A stretch of 35,100 nt of DNA from JANYIP01 sp031394045 (GCA_031394045.1 JANMWN010000096.1:1-35100); one strand, 5' to 3'. Shown: positions 9,136 to 17,040, counted from the stretch's first letter. Numbers and translations are program-made. Notes: generated from the letters alone by a model not told the origin.

Positions 9136-9872
9136 CGCAGGTCCGTCGCGGTCGGGTCCATGGCCGCGAGCGCCTCCTCGAGCGTGAACGCCTGGGCGTA
9201 CAGCGCCTTGCCGACGATCGCACCCTCGACCCCCAGCGGCACCAGGCTCGCGATCGCCCGCAGGTCGTCGAGCGAGGACACCCCGCCCGAGGCGACGACC
9301 GGGCGGTCGGTACGCGCGCAGACCTCGCGCAGCAGGTCGAGGTTGGGCCCGCGCAGCGTGCCGTCCTTGGTCACGTCGGTGACGACGTACCGCGGGCAGC
9401 CCTGGCGCTCCAGCCGCGCGAAGACCTCCCAGAGGTCGCCGCCCTCCTGCGTCCAGCCCCTCGCCGCCAGGGTCGTGCCGCGTACGTCGAGGCCCACGGC
9501 GATGCGGTCACCGTGCTCGGCGATCGCGCGCCCGCACCAGTCCGGGTCCTCGAGCGCCGCGGTGCCGATGTTGACGCGGGTGCAGCCAGTGGCCAGAGCC
9601 GCACGGAGCGAGGCGTCGTCGCGGATGCCACCGGACAGCTCGACCTTGCAGTCGACCGCAGCCACCACGGCGGCCAGCAGCTCACGGTTGGAGCCACGCC
9701 CGAAGGCCGCATCGAGGTCGACCAGATGGATCCACTGCGCGCCGGCCTGCTGCCAGGCCAGCGCTGCCGCCATCGGGTCGCCGTACGACGTCTCGGAGCC
9801 GGCCGCGCCCTGGACCAGCCGGACCGCCTGGCCGTCGGCGACGTCGACGGCGGGGAGGAGTTCGAGGGGCAC
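9132..9872 (-). CDS. priA: Bifunctional PRA isomerase PriA (HisA/TrpF)
   Basis: The 246-residue barrel isomerises ProFAR in histidine synthesis and, in actinobacteria lacking trpF, phosphoribosyl anthranilate in tryptophan synthesis. It follows the mycobacterial PriA pattern closely from the LLPAVDV start to the ASGGVSSLDDLRAIA and GAIVGKALY ends. The catalytic aspartates are Asp10 and Asp170 (TDVTKDGT). Arg18, and Arg138 with Trp140 in the mobile loop (RGW), match the residues that let PriA handle both substrates. The start is GTG, 3 bases after the stop of the preceding small gene. Dual function is inferred from these residues, not shown. Confidence 0.93.
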   Translation of the reverse strand: MPLELLPAVDVADGQAVRLVQGAAGSETSYGDPMAAALAWQQAGAQWIHLVDLDAAFGRGSNRELLAAVVAAVDCKVELSGGIRDDASLRAALATGCTRVNIGTAALEDPDWCGRAIAEHGDRIAVGLDVRGTTLAARGWTQEGGDLWEVFARLERQGCPRYVVTDVTKDGTLRGPNLDLLREVCARTDRPVVASGGVSSLDDLRAIASLVPLGVEGAIVGKALYAQAFTLEEALAAMDPTATDLR

Positions 9873-9875
9873 GGG

Positions 9876-10214
9876 TCAGGACCTCCGGTCGGACATCAGG
9901 GCAAGGACGACGGGCGTGAACAGCAGCGTGAGCAGCGCCACGGTGACGCGCAGCCACCACGAGTCGGACAGCGACCAGGTCACGACCTGCACGAGCAGGG
10001 CGACCACCATCGTCACCGTGAAGCGGCGCCGTCGTCTGGCCGCGAGGATGCCGGTGGGCCGGGCGGTGCGTACCCGTGGGCCCATCGCGTCGACCACGAC
10101 GCGGCGCCGCGAGGCTCGCGCCGACCGACGATCGGCCTGCCGGGCTCGCTTGGCGCGCTCCGCCGCGGCCTGCTCCTCGCGCTCGGCCCGCAGCCGGGCC
10201 CGCTCGCGGCTCAT
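9876..10214 (-). CDS. Small membrane protein with charged N-terminus, within His operon
   Basis: A 112-residue protein of unknown function. The first 60 residues are strongly basic and Arg/Ala/Glu-rich and likely helical; two membrane helices follow (about 69-85 and 90-106). The ATG at 10214 overlaps the stop of the preceding gene by 4 bases, and its own stop lies 3 bases before the priA start, so it is firmly embedded in the operon. Together with the preceding gene it forms a pair of two-helix membrane proteins between hisH and priA. Confidence 0.75.
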   Translation of the reverse strand: MSRERARLRAEREEQAAAERAKRARQADRRSARASRRRVVVDAMGPRVRTARPTGILAARRRRRFTVTMVVALLVQVVTWSLSDSWWLRVTVALLTLLFTPVVLALMSDRRS

Positions 10215-10510
10215 CGGTCGCCGGCCGCGCGCCGGTCCATCTCGTCCCGGATCTCGTGCCGCCGCGTCCAGAGCCACCACAGGGCGACCAGGAGGACGAC
10301 GCCGACGATGCTCAGCGTCTTGATCCAGGTGGCCAGCGCGTTGAACCAGAGCACGGCGAAGACGACACCCGCCACAAGGGCGCCGCCGACCACGAGGCGT
10401 ACCCACCACGGCCAGCCGCCCCGGCGCCGGGCCACGGGTCGCCGCGCAGCTGATCGACTCGCAGCTGATCGACGCTGCGCAGGTCGCCGCGACCGTGGTT
10501 GCGCCGTCAT
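10211..10510 (-). CDS. Small two-helix membrane protein, within His operon
   Basis: A 99-residue protein. It has an Arg/Ala-rich head (1-30), a PWW turn, two predicted membrane helices (about 36-55 and 63-83) and a charged tail with RRHEIRDEMDRR. The ATG at 10510 overlaps the hisH stop as ATGA and its stop overlaps the next start, so it is coupled on both sides. No motif gives a function. Small membrane proteins at this place are seen in other actinobacterial His operons, but I cannot assign a family from sequence alone. Confidence 0.78.
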   Translation of the reverse strand: MTAQPRSRRPAQRRSAASRSAARRPVARRRGGWPWWVRLVVGGALVAGVVFAVLWFNALATWIKTLSIVGVVLLVALWWLWTRRHEIRDEMDRRAAGDR

Positions 10511-11136
10511 CGCAGCACCTCCAACCAGTTGCCCAGCAACGTCGCTCCGGCATCGCCGGACTTCTCCGGGTGGAACTGCGTCGCCGACAGCACGCCCTGC
10601 TCGACGGCCGCAACGAAACGCTCACCGTGCTCGGCGTACGTCACCAGGGCGGGCTCGCCCCCAGGGTCCTGCTCCCACCGCCGGACAGCGTACGAGTGCA
10701 CGAAGTAGAACCGTTCGTCCTCGACGCCCCGGAACAGCACCGAACCCGCAGCCGGCTCGACCGTGTTCCAGCCGATGTGCGGGAGCACCGGCGCGACCAG
10801 CCGCTCGACCGAGCCGGGCCACTGCGCGCAGCCCGCGGTCTGCGCCCCGTGCTCGACACCTTCGTCGAAGAGCACCTGCATGCCGACACAGATCCCGAGC
10901 ACCGGGCGGCCACCGGACAGCCGCTCGCCGATGAGTCTGGGCCCGTCGACGCCTCGGAGCCCGGCCATGCAGGCCGCGAAGGCGCCGACCCCCGGCACGA
11001 CGAGACCGTCGGCCGCGAGCACTGCCGCGGGGTCTGCCGTCACGATCACGTCGGCGCCGACCCGTTCGACCGCCCGCTCGGCGGAGCGCAGGTTGCCGGA
11101 GCCGTAGTCGAGGACGACGACCCGGGGCCGCGTCAC
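10507..11136 (-). CDS. hisH: Imidazole glycerol phosphate synthase, glutaminase subunit
   Basis: The 209-residue class I glutamine amidotransferase supplies ammonia to HisF. The catalytic triad is complete: Cys83 in GICVGMQ, His189 and Glu191 in TQFHPEKSG. The oxyanion-side PGVGAF loop (48-53) and YGSGN (11-15) are typical. The start is GTG at 11136, 28 bases after the hisB stop, with a GAGG-type ribosome site. The stop overlaps the start of the next small gene. Confidence 0.97.
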   Translation of the reverse strand: MTRPRVVVLDYGSGNLRSAERAVERVGADVIVTADPAAVLAADGLVVPGVGAFAACMAGLRGVDGPRLIGERLSGGRPVLGICVGMQVLFDEGVEHGAQTAGCAQWPGSVERLVAPVLPHIGWNTVEPAAGSVLFRGVEDERFYFVHSYAVRRWEQDPGGEPALVTYAEHGERFVAAVEQGVLSATQFHPEKSGDAGATLLGNWLEVLR

Positions 11137-11164
11137 GAGGGCGGCCTCGCGCCGGTTCGCATGC

Positions 11165-11752
11165 CTACAGAGACCCCTTGGTCGAGGGCACGCCGACCAC
11201 CCGCGGGTCGAGCGCCACGGCGTCGCGCATCGCTCGCGCCACGGCCTTGAACTGCGCCTCGACGATGTGGTGGGCGTTGCGGCCGGTGATCACGCGTACG
11301 TGCAGGCAGATCTGCCCCGAGGCCGAGATCGACTCCCAGATGTGCCGGGTCAGCGAGGTGTCGTAGCTGCCGATCAGCTCGACCACCTCGGGCTCGACGT
11401 GCACCACGTACGGACGGCCGGACATGTCCACGGCGGCCTGCACCAGCGTCTCGTCGAGCGGGACCAGCGCGTCACCGAAGCGCCGGATGCCGACCTTGTC
11501 GCCGAGCGCCTCGCGCAGCGCCTGCCCCACGGCCAGCGAGGTGTCCTCGACCGTGTGGTGCGCGTCTACCTCGAGGTCGCCCGTGGTACGTATGGTCAGG
11601 TCGAAGCCGCCGTGCTTGCCCAGCTGGGTCAGCATGTGGTCGAAGAACGGCACGCCGGTCTCGACGTCGACTTGCCCGGTGCCGTCGAGGTCGAGCTCGA
11701 CCAGGACCTCGGACTCCTTGGTCTGGCGGTGCACCCGGGCGGACCGGCTCAT
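11165..11752 (-). CDS. hisB: Imidazoleglycerol-phosphate dehydratase
   Basis: The 195-residue monofunctional dehydratase converts IGP to imidazole acetol phosphate. The two metal-binding repeats are clear: FFDHMLTQLGKHGGFD (36-51) with DAHHTVED (63-70), and RHIWES (136-141) with NAHHIVEAQFKA (159-170). There is no histidinol phosphatase domain, as expected outside enterobacteria. The ATG at 11752 overlaps the hisC stop as ATGA. Confidence 0.97.
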   Translation of the reverse strand: MSRSARVHRQTKESEVLVELDLDGTGQVDVETGVPFFDHMLTQLGKHGGFDLTIRTTGDLEVDAHHTVEDTSLAVGQALREALGDKVGIRRFGDALVPLDETLVQAAVDMSGRPYVVHVEPEVVELIGSYDTSLTRHIWESISASGQICLHVRVITGRNAHHIVEAQFKAVARAMRDAVALDPRVVGVPSTKGSL

Positions 11753-12840
11753 GGGTTGATCTCCTTGGATACCTGGGTCGTCACGCGCAGGAACTCGGAC
11801 ACCTCGTGCTCGGTGCCCGCCGTGACCCGCAGCCAGCCGCTCAGGCCGACGTCGCGGACCAGCACCCCACGGTCGAGGAGCCGGCGCCAGACGTCGGCCT
11901 GGTCGTCGAACCGGCCGAAGAGCACGAAGTTGGCATCCGAGTCGATCACGGTCAGGCCGAGCGCGCGCAGCTCGTCCACGATGCGGTCGCGCTGCGCCTT
12001 GACCGTGTCGACCGTCCCGAGCAGCTCGACCGACCGGGCCAGCGCGGCGCGGGCGGCGGCCTGGGTCAGCGCGGACAGGTGGTACGGCAGCCGGACCAGC
12101 GCGATCGCGTCGACGACGGCTGGGTCGGCCGCGAGGTAGCCGACCCTTGCGCCGGCAAAGGCGAACGCCTTGGACATGGTGCGGGTGACCACGAGCCGGG
12201 GCCGTCCGGGCAGCAGCGCCACCGCGGACGGACGGTGCGAGAACTCCGCGTACGCCTCGTCGACGACCACGATCCCGCGCGACGCCTGGTAGGCCGCCGC
12301 CACCACGTCGAGGTCGAGCGCGGTACCTGTGGGGTTGTTCGGGGAGCACAGGAAAGTCACGTCCGGGTGGTGCTCGGTGATCGCCGCCGCCACGCCCTCG
12401 GCGGTCACGGTGAAGTCGTCACTGCGCTCGGCGGTTGCCCACTCCGTGGACGTACCCAGCGAGATCAGCTCGTGCATCGCGTACGAGGGGACGAAGCCGA
12501 GCGCGCGACGTCCCGGACCGCCGAAGGCCTGGAGCAGCTGCTGCAGGATCTCGTTGCTGCCGTTGGCCGCCCACACCTGACGGACGCCGAGCGGCTGGCC
12601 CGTGTGCTCGGAGAGGTACGCCGCCAGGTCGGTACGCAGCGCCACCGCGTCGCGGTCCGGGTAGCGGTTGAGCACGCGCGCGGCCGCCTCCACAGCGGCC
12701 CCGATCTCGGCGGCCAGGGCGGCCGAGGGCGGGTGCGGGTTCTCGTTGGTGTTCAGGCGCACGGGCACGTCGAGCTGCGGCGCGCCATAGGGAGACTGCC
12801 CGCGCAGGTCCTCGCGCAGCAGCTGGTCGATCTCGCTCAC
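11749..12840 (-). CDS. hisC: Histidinol-phosphate aminotransferase
   Basis: The 363-residue class II PLP-dependent aminotransferase converts imidazole acetol phosphate and glutamate to histidinol phosphate. Features include LNTNENP (29-35), the ANGSNE phosphate site (92-97), CSPNNPTG (165-172), DEAYAEF (194-200) and the PLP lysine Lys224 in TRTMSKAFAFAGAR. The GTG start at 12840 overlaps the hisD stop as GTGA. The frame continues upstream but only through the hisD 3' repeat, which argues for the GTG. Confidence 0.96.
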   Translation of the reverse strand: MSEIDQLLREDLRGQSPYGAPQLDVPVRLNTNENPHPPSAALAAEIGAAVEAAARVLNRYPDRDAVALRTDLAAYLSEHTGQPLGVRQVWAANGSNEILQQLLQAFGGPGRRALGFVPSYAMHELISLGTSTEWATAERSDDFTVTAEGVAAAITEHHPDVTFLCSPNNPTGTALDLDVVAAAYQASRGIVVVDEAYAEFSHRPSAVALLPGRPRLVVTRTMSKAFAFAGARVGYLAADPAVVDAIALVRLPYHLSALTQAAARAALARSVELLGTVDTVKAQRDRIVDELRALGLTVIDSDANFVLFGRFDDQADVWRRLLDRGVLVRDVGLSGWLRVTAGTEHEVSEFLRVTTQVSKEINP

Positions 12841-14168
12841 GGTCGGTCGTCTCGCAGTCGGCCGTCTCGCAGCCGGTCGTCGCGCAGCCGGACCTCGATC
12901 GCCGCACCATGGGCGGGCAGGTCCTCGGCACCGGCCAGCGCCACCACGTGGGGGGCCACGTCGCGCAGCGCCGCCTGCGAGTAGTCGACGACGTGGATGC
13001 CACGCAGGAAGGTCTGCACCGAAAGCCCGCTGGAGTGGCAGGCACACCCGCCGGTCGGCAGGACGTGGTTCGAGCCGGCGCAGTAGTCGCCCAGCGAGAC
13101 CGGCGACCAGGCGCCGACGAAGACCGCCCCGGCGTTGCGCACCCGTGCCGCCACGACCGCCGCGTCACGGGTCTGGATCTCCAGGTGCTCAGCCGCGTAC
13201 GCGTTGACGACGTCGAGCCCGGCCTCGAGGTCGTCGACCAGGACGATGCCCGACTGCTGCCCGGCCAGGGCAGCCGTGATCCGCTCAACGTGCTTGGTCG
13301 CGGCCACCTGGACCACCAGCTCGGCCTCGACAGCGGCGGCCAGGCTCTCGCTCGGGGTCACCAGCACGGCGGCGGCGGCCGGGTCGTGCTCGGCCTGGCT
13401 GATCAGGTCGGCGGCCACGTGCGCCGGGTCGGCCGAGTCGTCGGCCAGGATCGCGATCTCGGTCGTGCCGGCCTCGGCGTCGATCCCGATCCGGCCCTTG
13501 AGCAGCCGCTTGGCCGCGGTGACCCAGATGTTGCCGGGACCGGTCACCATCGCCACCCGCCGGCAGGTCGCGGTGCCGTACGCGAACATCGCCACCGCCT
13601 GCGCGCCGCCGACCGCGTAGACCTCGTCGACGCCGAGCAGGGCGCAGACCGCCAGGATCGTCGGGTCGGGCAGGCCGCCGAACTCGCGCTGCGGCGGGCT
13701 GGCCACCGCGATCGACGGGACGCCGGCGACCTGGGCCGGCACCACGTTCATGACCACGCTGCTGGCCAGGGGCGCGCGGCCGCCGGGAACGTACAGGCCC
13801 ACGCGGTCGACCGGGACCCACCGCTCGGTCACCGTCCCGCCCGGCACCACCTGGGTGGTCGAGTCGGTCCGCCGCTGGTCCTCGTGCACCATCCGGGCCC
13901 GCCGGATCGACTCCTCGAACGCTGCGCGTACATCGGGGTCGAGGTTCTCCAGCGCCCAGGCCAGGGCGTCGGCAGGGACCCGCAGGCTCGGCGGACGTAC
14001 GCCGTCGAACCGCTCGGACAGGTCGAGCAGGGCAGCGTCGCCGCGGTCGCGTACGTCGTCGCAGATCGGGCGCACCGTGGCCAGGGCAGCCTCGACGTCG
14101 AGTGCGGCGCGGGGCAGCACGGTGTCCAGGTCTGACACGGAGCCACGGAGGTCGATGCGGCGGATCAT
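12837..14168 (-). CDS. hisD: Histidinol dehydrogenase
   Basis: The 443-residue zinc enzyme oxidises histidinol to histidine in two NAD-dependent steps. The core is complete: GLYVPGG, TGPGNIWVTAAK (nucleotide-binding), GTTEIAI, and the metal/catalytic region SQAEHDP, followed by AAEHLEI and GDYCAGSNHVLPT. The last 17 residues, RLRDDRLRDGRLRDDRP, are a repeat-built extension coded by three 15-base units (12842-12886) and are unlikely to be part of the fold. The gene heads the His operon; a TAGACT box 6 bases before its ATG, and the lack of a ribosome site, suggest a leaderless transcript. Confidence 0.97.
   Translation of the reverse strand: MIRRIDLRGSVSDLDTVLPRAALDVEAALATVRPICDDVRDRGDAALLDLSERFDGVRPPSLRVPADALAWALENLDPDVRAAFEESIRRARMVHEDQRRTDSTTQVVPGGTVTERWVPVDRVGLYVPGGRAPLASSVVMNVVPAQVAGVPSIAVASPPQREFGGLPDPTILAVCALLGVDEVYAVGGAQAVAMFAYGTATCRRVAMVTGPGNIWVTAAKRLLKGRIGIDAEAGTTEIAILADDSADPAHVAADLISQAEHDPAAAAVLVTPSESLAAAVEAELVVQVAATKHVERITAALAGQQSGIVLVDDLEAGLDVVNAYAAEHLEIQTRDAAVVAARVRNAGAVFVGAWSPVSLGDYCAGSNHVLPTGGCACHSSGLSVQTFLRGIHVVDYSQAALRDVAPHVVALAGAEDLPAHGAAIEVRLRDDRLRDGRLRDDRP
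12842..12886 (-). repeat. 15-base tandem repeat at hisD 3' end
   Basis: Three imperfect 15-base units (12842-12856, 12857-12871, 12872-12886) encode the RLRDD/RLRDG tail of HisD and run up to the hisC start codon. Confidence 0.85.
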
Positions 14169-14174
14169 CGGGCC

Positions 14175-14180
14175 AGTCTA
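14175..14180 (-). promoter_or_regulatory. Putative -10 box TAGACT of the His operon
   Basis: TAGACT on the minus strand ends 6 bases before the hisD ATG, with no ribosome site between, fitting a leaderless His mRNA. It overlaps the left arm of the CTAGGG/CCCTAG palindrome (14178-14183 and 14190-14195). Confidence 0.6.
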
Positions 14181-14192
14181 GGGAACCGCCCC

Positions 14193-14198
14193 TAGGCT
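14193..14198 (+). promoter_or_regulatory. Putative -10 box TAGGCT of the LON-domain gene
   Basis: TAGGCT ends 7 bases before the GTG at 14206. It overlaps the right arm of the same palindrome as the hisD box, so the two divergent promoters are packed into 37 bases. Confidence 0.55.
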
Positions 14199-14205
14199 CG
14201 GGCGC

Positions 14206-14877
14206 GTGACCGAGTGGATCCCGCTGTTCCCCCTGGGCACCGTGCTCTATCCCGGGCTGCTGCTGCCCCTGCACATCTTCGAGGAGCGCTACCGCGACCT
14301 CGTGCGCGACCTCGTCGATCGCCCGGACGAGGCGGGCCCGCGGTTCTTCGGCGTCGTCGCCATCCGGGTCGGGCACGAGGTCGGCGAGGGTGCGGTGAGC
14401 GCGCTGCACGAGATCGGCTGCACCGCCGAGCTGCGTGGCGTCGAGGCGTACGAGGACGGCCGGTACGACATCGTCACCAGCGGGACCCGCCGGTTCCGGG
14501 TCCTCGAGGTCGACAGCACCCTCCCGTACCTGCGGGGCGAGGTCGAGTGGCTCGACGAGCCGGCCGGTGACGCCGCCGACGTGCTGGCCACCAGCGTGCT
14601 CCGGCACTTCCACGCGTACCGGGACGCGCTCCTCGCGACGCAACAGCGGAGCGACGGCGGCGACGACACGCCGGTCGACGCCGAAGTCCTCTCCTACCTG
14701 GTGGCCGCCACCATGGTGCTCGACCTCGGTGACCACCAGTCGCTGCTCGCCGCGCCCGACACCGCCACCCGGCTGCTGCTCGAGCTCGGCCTGCTGCGGC
14801 GGGAGTCGGCCATCCTGCGCACCCTCCCGAGCCTGCCGGGGATCGACTACCCGCGGCAGCCGTACTCCCCCAACTAG
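14206..14877 (+). CDS. LON peptidase substrate-binding domain protein
   Basis: A 223-residue protein made of a stand-alone Lon N-terminal domain: the opening IPLFPLGTVLYPG...LPLHIFEERYRDLV is the hallmark, followed by the GRRFRV-type core (SGTRRFRVLEV). There is no ATPase or protease domain, so it is not a Lon protease; stand-alone members are thought to bind or deliver substrates, but the role is unproven. The GTG at 14206 diverges from hisD across a 37-base gap. Its TAG stop is at the same time the start of a possible -10 box for the next gene. Confidence 0.9.
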   Translation: MTEWIPLFPLGTVLYPGLLLPLHIFEERYRDLVRDLVDRPDEAGPRFFGVVAIRVGHEVGEGAVSALHEIGCTAELRGVEAYEDGRYDIVTSGTRRFRVLEVDSTLPYLRGEVEWLDEPAGDAADVLATSVLRHFHAYRDALLATQQRSDGGDDTPVDAEVLSYLVAATMVLDLGDHQSLLAAPDTATRLLLELGLLRRESAILRTLPSLPGIDYPRQPYSPN

Positions 14878-14880
14878 GTT
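14875..14880 (+). promoter_or_regulatory. Putative -10 box TAGGTT overlapping a stop codon
   Basis: TAGGTT begins with the TAG stop of the LON-domain gene and ends 7 bases before the GTG at 14888, the same spacing as other leaderless starts in the window. Confidence 0.45.
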
Positions 14881-14887
14881 GCAGCCC

Positions 14888-16386
14888 GTGAGCGCCGGCG
14901 AGGTGGCCGCGGGGTGCGAGGGGCTGCTGCTGGTCCGGCACCCGTCGGAGGCTTCGGTCCTCAGCGAGGTCGTGGCTGCCGGCCAGCCCCCGGTGGCGCG
15001 GCTGCCGTCGGTGCTGACCAAGCTCGACCCGGACCCTGTCGACTACCTGCCAGCCGCACATGCCCTGCTGGGTACGGCGCTTGCGTTGCTGCGGGCCAAC
15101 GGGCTGGCCTGGGTGGACCAGGGCGAAGCAACGCTGCTGCTCGCCGAGACCGAGCCGTTCGCCGGTCCAGTGCCCGACGGGCTCGAGTGGCGCGCCCTCG
15201 ACGGCGCCGGCGCCGCTCTTGCCCAACCGGCCCGCGTACTCGAGTCGCTCGGCGCATGGGTGGTCGAGCGCGACACCGGCTGGTCCCCCTTGCGGCCGCC
15301 GTGGTCGCGGGCGGGCTGGCTCGCCAGGGCCGGCGGCTGGATGGCCGAGGCGATGACGACGCCGGCCTGCCCCCGTCCGGCCCGCCCGAGGTGGTCCAGC
15401 TGTGGGGCATCTCCGCGGTGCTGCGGGCCGACTCGCCGGGCGGCGCCGCGTACCTGAAGTGCAGCACCGACCTGTTCCGGCACGAAGCCGTGCTCACCCG
15501 CGCGCTGGCGGCGTCGATGCCGGATGTCCTGCCCGACGTCATCGCCGTCGAGCCGGACGAGGGCTGGCTGCTGATGAGGGACATGGGCGGGGCGCTGCTC
15601 GGCGATGTGCCTGTCGAGCAATGGGCCGCCGCTCTCCGTGCGTACGTCCCGCTCCAGCAGCAGTGGCTGGGCAAGGGCGACGAGCTCGTCGGCCACGGCG
15701 CCTTCGTACGACCGTTGTCCGACCTGGCCCCCGCTGTCGCGCGCTGGTCCGAGGACGACGAGCTGCTGCGGCGGCTCGGCCCCGAGCTGCGGGAGCGCTG
15801 GCTGCGGTTGGTGCCGCGACTGGTGGACGCGTGTTGGCGGTTGGCCGAAGTCGGGCCCAGCCCCACCCTCGTGCACGGCGACCTGCACGCATGGAACGTC
15901 GTCCGCGCGGACGGCGGTTTCCGCTACTTCGACTGGACCGACGCTGCGTTGTCGCACCCGTTCGTCGACCTCGCGCCGTTCGTCCCGCGCATCCCGTCGT
16001 CGGCCGTACGCCATGCCGCCTACGACGCGTACCTCGCAGGCTGGGCCGACCATCTATCGCCTGCGTTGCTGCAGGAGGCCGGCCGGATGGGTCTGGTCGT
16101 CGGCTGCCTGTACGTCACCCAGACGTACCTCAAGGGACTGCCCACGCTGATGCCCGGCGACGCCGGACCGCTGGCGGGCGCCGACATCGACTGGCTGGGC
16201 AAGACGCTCGACGCCCTCGACCACCACCTCGACCCCCGCCCCGTTGACCCACATTCGCTGCAGACGCGGAATCGCTCCAGACGCGGAATCGCTGCAGACG
16301 CATTGGGGGTCCTGACCGCCAGATTGTCTGCAGGGATCAGGTGGAATCCGGGTCACGAGCACAAATGTCGGGTCGCGACGTCGTAG
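14888..16386 (+). pseudogene. Phosphotransferase (APH-like) split by a frameshift
   Basis: Two adjacent frames together give one protein of the aminoglycoside-phosphotransferase-like kinase superfamily. The first part (GTG 14888 to about 15352) encodes the N-terminal domain, ending RAGGWMAEA; it would terminate at 15457. The second, one base back in frame, continues GLPPSGPPEVVQLWGISAVLR and holds the kinase core: YLKC, WLLMRDMGG, the catalytic VHGDLHAWN, and YFDWTDAALSHPF for metal binding. A single missing base near 15350-15360, a sequencing error, or less likely programmed slippage would explain it; no slippery heptamer is visible. The natural C-terminus should lie near 16245 (LDPRP), but the frame runs about 47 codons further through repeat copy 2. 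The substrate is unknown; drug resistance should not be assumed. Confidence 0.8.
16253..16344. repeat. Palindromic repeat element, copy 2
   Basis: Three left-arm units related to ATCGCTGCAGACGCGGA, 17 bases apart (the third at 16288-16300), are followed by a TTGGGGGTCCTGACCGCCAG centre and one right arm TGTCTGCAGGGAT (16325-16337). Bases 16257-16344 match 16937-17024 at 84 of 88 positions by eye. It lies at the end of the phosphotransferase frame and facing the convergent SnoaL-like gene. The rest of the gap, 16387-16487, holds nothing I recognise. Confidence 0.9.
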
Positions 16387-16487
16387 CGATCACCCGACCG
16401 GGCCAGCATGGCCACCGCGCATTCTCACCGCATCGCTGTTCGCCAGCGCATCCCGCGGATCAGGCCAGGCCTCGACTCCATCGCATC

Positions 16488-16895
16488 CTAGACACCCGCG
16501 GCCAGCTGACGGGCATACTCGTCCGCGTCGTAGCTGCCGACCGAGGCGGCGATCAGACCATCGTCGCCGATCCTCCACGCCTCGAAGCCCTCCACGCGCA
16601 CCGCGTTCCCCGTGCCACCCGGGCCTGTGTTGGTGCCAGTGAAGGTCCAGTGGTACTCGATCCGATCCCCGTCAACGACGAGATCTCGGAAGTACACCTG
16701 CATGTCGGGCAGTGACTCGTAGAAGCTCGCTGCTACCACGGTCAGAGCATCGCGACCTACCGCGGGCTCCCCACCGTTGATGGCGAGCGAGCCATTCGGC
16801 GAAAAGTGCGCTGCCACCTCAGCCGGATCCATGCTGCACCAGGCGGCCGTGTAGTCCATCGCGAACACGCGAAGCTGCTCGAGATCCGATGCCAC
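16488..16895 (-). CDS. SnoaL-like / nuclear transport factor 2 fold protein
   Basis: A 135-residue protein of the SnoaL/NTF2-like superfamily: an N-terminal helix, DYTAAWCSMDPAEVAAHFSPNGSLAINGGEPAVGRDAL, then the beta-sheet with FRDLVVDGDRIEYHWTFTGTNTG. Members are small cone-shaped barrels acting as isomerases, hydrolases or ligand binders, and the substrate cannot be read from this sequence. The GTG at 16895 has an excellent AGAGGAGG ribosome site 5 bases upstream. The gene is bracketed by two almost identical 88-base repeat copies lying 680 bases apart. Confidence 0.85.
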   Translation of the reverse strand: MASDLEQLRVFAMDYTAAWCSMDPAEVAAHFSPNGSLAINGGEPAVGRDALTVVAASFYESLPDMQVYFRDLVVDGDRIEYHWTFTGTNTGPGGTGNAVRVEGFEAWRIGDDGLIAASVGSYDADEYARQLAAGV

Positions 16896-16933
16896 GCCGG
16901 CCTCCTCTGTCGGTTCGCCAGACCCTACGCGGG

Positions 16934-17024
16934 ATCGCTGCAGACGCGGAATCGCTGCAGACGCGGAATCGCTGCAGACGTATTGGGGATCCTGACCTCC
17001 AGATTGTCTGCAGGGATCAGGTGG
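16934..17024. repeat. Palindromic repeat element, copy 3
   Basis: Three exact left arms ATCGCTGCAGACG at 16934, 16951 and 16968 (17-base period), a TTGGGGATCCTGACCTCCAG centre, and a right arm TGTCTGCAGGGAT at 17005-17017. It lies between divergent genes, 16 bases before the GNAT start, so it cannot serve only as a terminator. Confidence 0.9.
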
Positions 17025-17040
17025 GGGCACACTCCGGGCC

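Noticed and set aside
14206..14877. Lon protease
   Set aside because: Only the N-terminal substrate-binding domain is present; no Walker motifs or Ser-Lys dyad.
14888..16386. Programmed -1 frameshift in the phosphotransferase
   Set aside because: No slippery heptamer or downstream pseudoknot is evident near 15350; a lost base or sequence error is simpler.
16934..16980. 17-base direct repeats as a possible CRISPR array
   Set aside because: The period equals the unit with no variable spacers, and the arms belong to a palindromic element.
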